Origin: Limnanthes douglasii subsp. nivea
Taxonomy: Eukaryota > Streptophyta > Magnoliopsida > Brassicales > Limnanthaceae
Direction: 5' to 3'
Assembly (NCBI GenBank): GCA_036936605.1
Contig: JAUPFV010000001.1
Coordinates: 32,187,900 to 32,251,899, forward strand
Length of the DNA stretch: 64,000 bases
The notes under the pieces were generated by a model. The model had not been told where the DNA came from. It saw only the letters and a list, made by a program, of their open reading frames with translations, and searched no databases. Both the position numbers and the translations under genes were made by a program. Shown one piece after another: positions 61,481-64,000 of this stretch; the first letter of the stretch is position 1; every line of letters starts with the position of its first letter.

Positions 61481-61830
61481 TAGCTTTGCTAGATGCGAGA
61501 CCAATGTAAAATATCATTTTAGATGGTAGATATGAGACTAATGATAGATGTAAGATATTGTAAAAAAATAGATCGATATGAGATGACTAATAGATGCGAG
61601 ACATGATAGATGAAAGACTACTCATATATGCAAGACATTGTAACATAATTTTTAAATAGATGTGAGACTAGTGTGATGTGGAACATTGTAAAAAATTAGA
61701 TAGATGCATGACCAATGATAGATGCGAGACCAATTTAAAATTGAAATTTTTAGATGGTAGATGCGGGACCAAAAAGTTAAATGCGAGACTAGTGTTAATT
61801 AGTCTCATGTAAAAAATCATGAATTAATCA
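61481..61830 (+). repeat. Second ATGCGAGAC-type array
   Basis: About a dozen direct copies of GATGCGAGACYAATG and variants (GATATGAGAC, GATGTGAGAC, ATGCAAGAC) lie in 350 bp, often with TAGATG or GATAGATG before the motif. It is the same core as the 480-1810 array and denser here. Confidence 0.65.
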
Positions 61831-62639
61831 TTTTCTTTGTCTTAAAAAACCAATGGTTTTTTTTGGTTTTTTTTGAAAATATATGGACCTCTAAATTTTT
61901 AATTAAAAAAATAAAGGAAAGAGAATGTGTACACGCATTTAATGATTTTATGTAGAATTGTATTTTAGGTACATAGTTTGTTGAATTATTTGGGCCTTAT
62001 AAATAGGTTTTCGGTTGTGTTTTAATCAATAACTCAATCAAAAATGATTATATGAATATTTTATTAATAGTTGTTAGATTTATATTTATATCGTTTGAAG
62101 ATACAGTAATATATTTTAGATATTTGAGGATTTTATATTATATTTCTCAAAATATTTAAATTTTGTATTTTAGTAGATCTTTGACTAACTCTTTTGGAGT
62201 TTAAGTGATACAGAGGAGAACGCAAAAGAAGCTAGATAGATGGATAAACCCTAATTTAATTTAATCAAAAATTCTCCCCAAACAATGTAAAGAAGATATG
62301 CTTATATAAGGTTTCAATTGAAACCCTAAAACTAAAATAAGAAAACTACTAAAATATCCTAAAGTATTAAAAACTCGAAATAAGCTGATAGATGAGCCCA
62401 AATGTCCAAAAAAGCCCATATGCCACGAGAAAATCTGGTGACTTGCACTCGTGGCGTCGTTTCCTTCGAAACAAGGTGTTGTGGGTCAAAATCAGACACC
62501 GGAGCTCCAAACTGTCAATTCACCGCATTCTTCGGGTGATCGTCAGTCTTCATAAATTCCAGCGCTAAACTGTATGCATCATTAAGTTATTGAATTGCTG
62601 ATGGACCAGTGTAAATGAGTTGAACTATTTTCACCCTTA
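61831..62639. other. Possible LTR-like debris
   Basis: 62200-62600 has a TATATAAGG box (~62302) with A-rich sequence and GGTTTCAATTGAAACC, a small palindrome. The arrangement is like a decayed solo LTR, but no pair or target duplication was found. No gene. Confidence 0.25.
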
Positions 62640-63450
62640 TCAGTAGCCTTATAATCCTTGTGCAAGTAACAAGAAAAGATTAGCTTTCATTTATTTGAAA
62701 CATATGTTGGTCTTCGCCAAAGCATATGTTGCCTTTGCTGAAGTATATGCTTATGTTTCTATGAGATTGTATTTGATCTTGTTGTTTGTTAAAACTTTGA
62801 ATTCACATTTAAAGCTATTTACATTTCACATTTCCACATATTAATATACTTATCTAAGCCGTCTTTGGCTAGATTCTTAAAATTCTTAAGGCTTATTTAG
62901 TCTAATTTACCTTAACGAAATTGTCACCAAAGACGTATCCAGTTTGGTTCATACCTAAATTTTATTGCCTCACTAAAAACCTTCGTCGATTGAAATATCC
63001 CTTGAGGATAAAAACCTTTATTTTTCCAAAAAAAAAATGGTACAACTAACAGTCAGTAGGCTGCAAGGGTATTACTTATTTCTTATTAACTAACTCACTT
63101 TTATCACTACTATATTTGGAATGCTTCTATTCTTTGTTGAGTGTAATTGAGTGGCCCATCTAGTCCTTGGTGAAGGATGAAGCAAAAACTACTATTCCAT
63201 CTAAAGTGATACTATTGCTTTAATTTCTTTAAGTAGCTAGAGATATGGTTTAACTAAGCGTATTGTAAGGGTATTTGAGCAGGCCCTACAGCCCTTGGTG
63301 AATGATGAAAGAATGACTATTCATTATCTTTTTGTAATATCTTTTTTTGGAGAGGACTTAATTTGTTTCTTAAGCTCTAAATTATTCGTTGAGATTTATT
63401 AAGTAGCCTCATAATCCTTGATAAAAACTGAGATTAAGGGCTAAAAAGGT
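62640..63450 (+). repeat. Degenerate units with AGCCTYATAATCCTTGRTRAA
   Basis: Related blocks occur at ~62642, ~63150, ~63280 and ~63405, each with a GTAGCC/GTGGCCC, TAATCCTTGG and GATGAA-type run. They may come from a decayed retrotransposon leader. No coding content. Confidence 0.4.
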
Positions 63451-64000
63451 AAAGGAAAGTATCTTCAACTTTGTTGGTCATCCGAGGCTTATCTTATTTG
63501 GTTGGCCGAAGTTAGATTGTGGTGGATATTTATAGGCAAATAATTTATGTTGGTATAATATTCGAATTTATTTTTGTTTGCAACTGATCACATTATTGAA
63601 GGTGGAGGGCATGTTTGTGTTATTTAGGTAAAAATACAATTGTCTTAGAGAAGGTTACACATGTTGGCAATTTTCCTTTTATGATAATGCGCGTGCACTC
63701 TCTTTTACTTCTGAAATCTTGTCCCTTCATGATTCTTGATATCCAATTAATTTATCTTGCAAGTTAAGCTCAACCGCATAATAGAAAAGATCAACGAATA
63801 TAATTAAATCATACCTTTGGGTATAAATACCCAATTCCTTTCATATTTGATTATGCTTTTTCCTACTCAACTATTGTTTTTCCTTCTTTCTCCAATATTT
63901 AAATTTCTTGAATCAATTATAAATTTGTTATATGTTTTGCAACAAACTTCTAATTTATCTTGTAAATGGGTAGACGAGGAAATGAGAATAAATCTTCTGA
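63451..64000. other. AT-rich DNA at the window end, nothing recognised
   Basis: No gene or repeat supported. Confidence 0.35.

Noticed and set aside
1..64000. tRNA or rRNA genes
   Set aside because: No cloverleaf with recognisable A/B boxes and no rRNA segment noticed by eye on either strand; a dedicated scan could still find one.

Overview
The window is AT-rich nuclear DNA from a flowering plant, most likely a eudicot. The reasons are an ethylene receptor gene with a canonical GT-AG intron, plant-type Ty1/copia, Ty3/gypsy (Tat-like) and L1-like LINE retrotransposons, and a fragment of plant mitochondrial DNA that includes the start of ccmFN. I could not fix the species. The only gene that looks intact is a two-exon ethylene receptor of subfamily II (ETR2-like, predicted 773 aa) on the + strand at about 7.28-9.92 kb. 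Almost everything else recognisable is mobile-element debris.

Layout. 0-6.1 kb: degenerate short-period repeat arrays (GCGAGAC type, GCAACC type, and a 26-bp minisatellite), then a ~1.1-kb Mutator-like non-autonomous element whose core is a GC-rich 52-bp inverted repeat. 6.4-10.3 kb: ETR2-like gene with leader and 3' flank, followed by a perfect 59-bp tandem duplication. 12.1-14.7 kb: decayed LINE (-). 15.7-18.4 kb: repeat arrays, a possible hAT remnant and a TATA-bearing array. 22.6-25.9 kb: second LINE (-). 26.4-31.2 kb: third LINE (+), split by a hAT-like MITE, which is itself split by a ~1.4-kb mitochondrial insert. 32.7-34.6 kb: LINE 5' part (+). 35.5-46.9 kb: LINE (-) split by a 10.5-kb Tat-type gypsy element with both LTRs, two RNase H domains and an antisense ORF. 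49.4-55.0 kb: nearly full-length two-ORF LINE (-) with an ATGA overlap between ORF1 and ORF2. 55.3-60.2 kb: copia element (-) with LTRs, primer site, polypurine tract and a perfect GATTA target duplication. 60.2-64 kb: AT-rich DNA, a second GCGAGAC array and LTR-like debris.

The elements do not work together as a pathway. They form a record of successive insertions, and several boundaries can be read to the base. I see no bacterial-type or novel defence system. The best candidates for a second look are the three-layer LINE/MITE/mitochondrial nest, the hairpin in the Mutator-like element, the 59-bp palindrome in a LINE, and the repeated GCGAGAC family.
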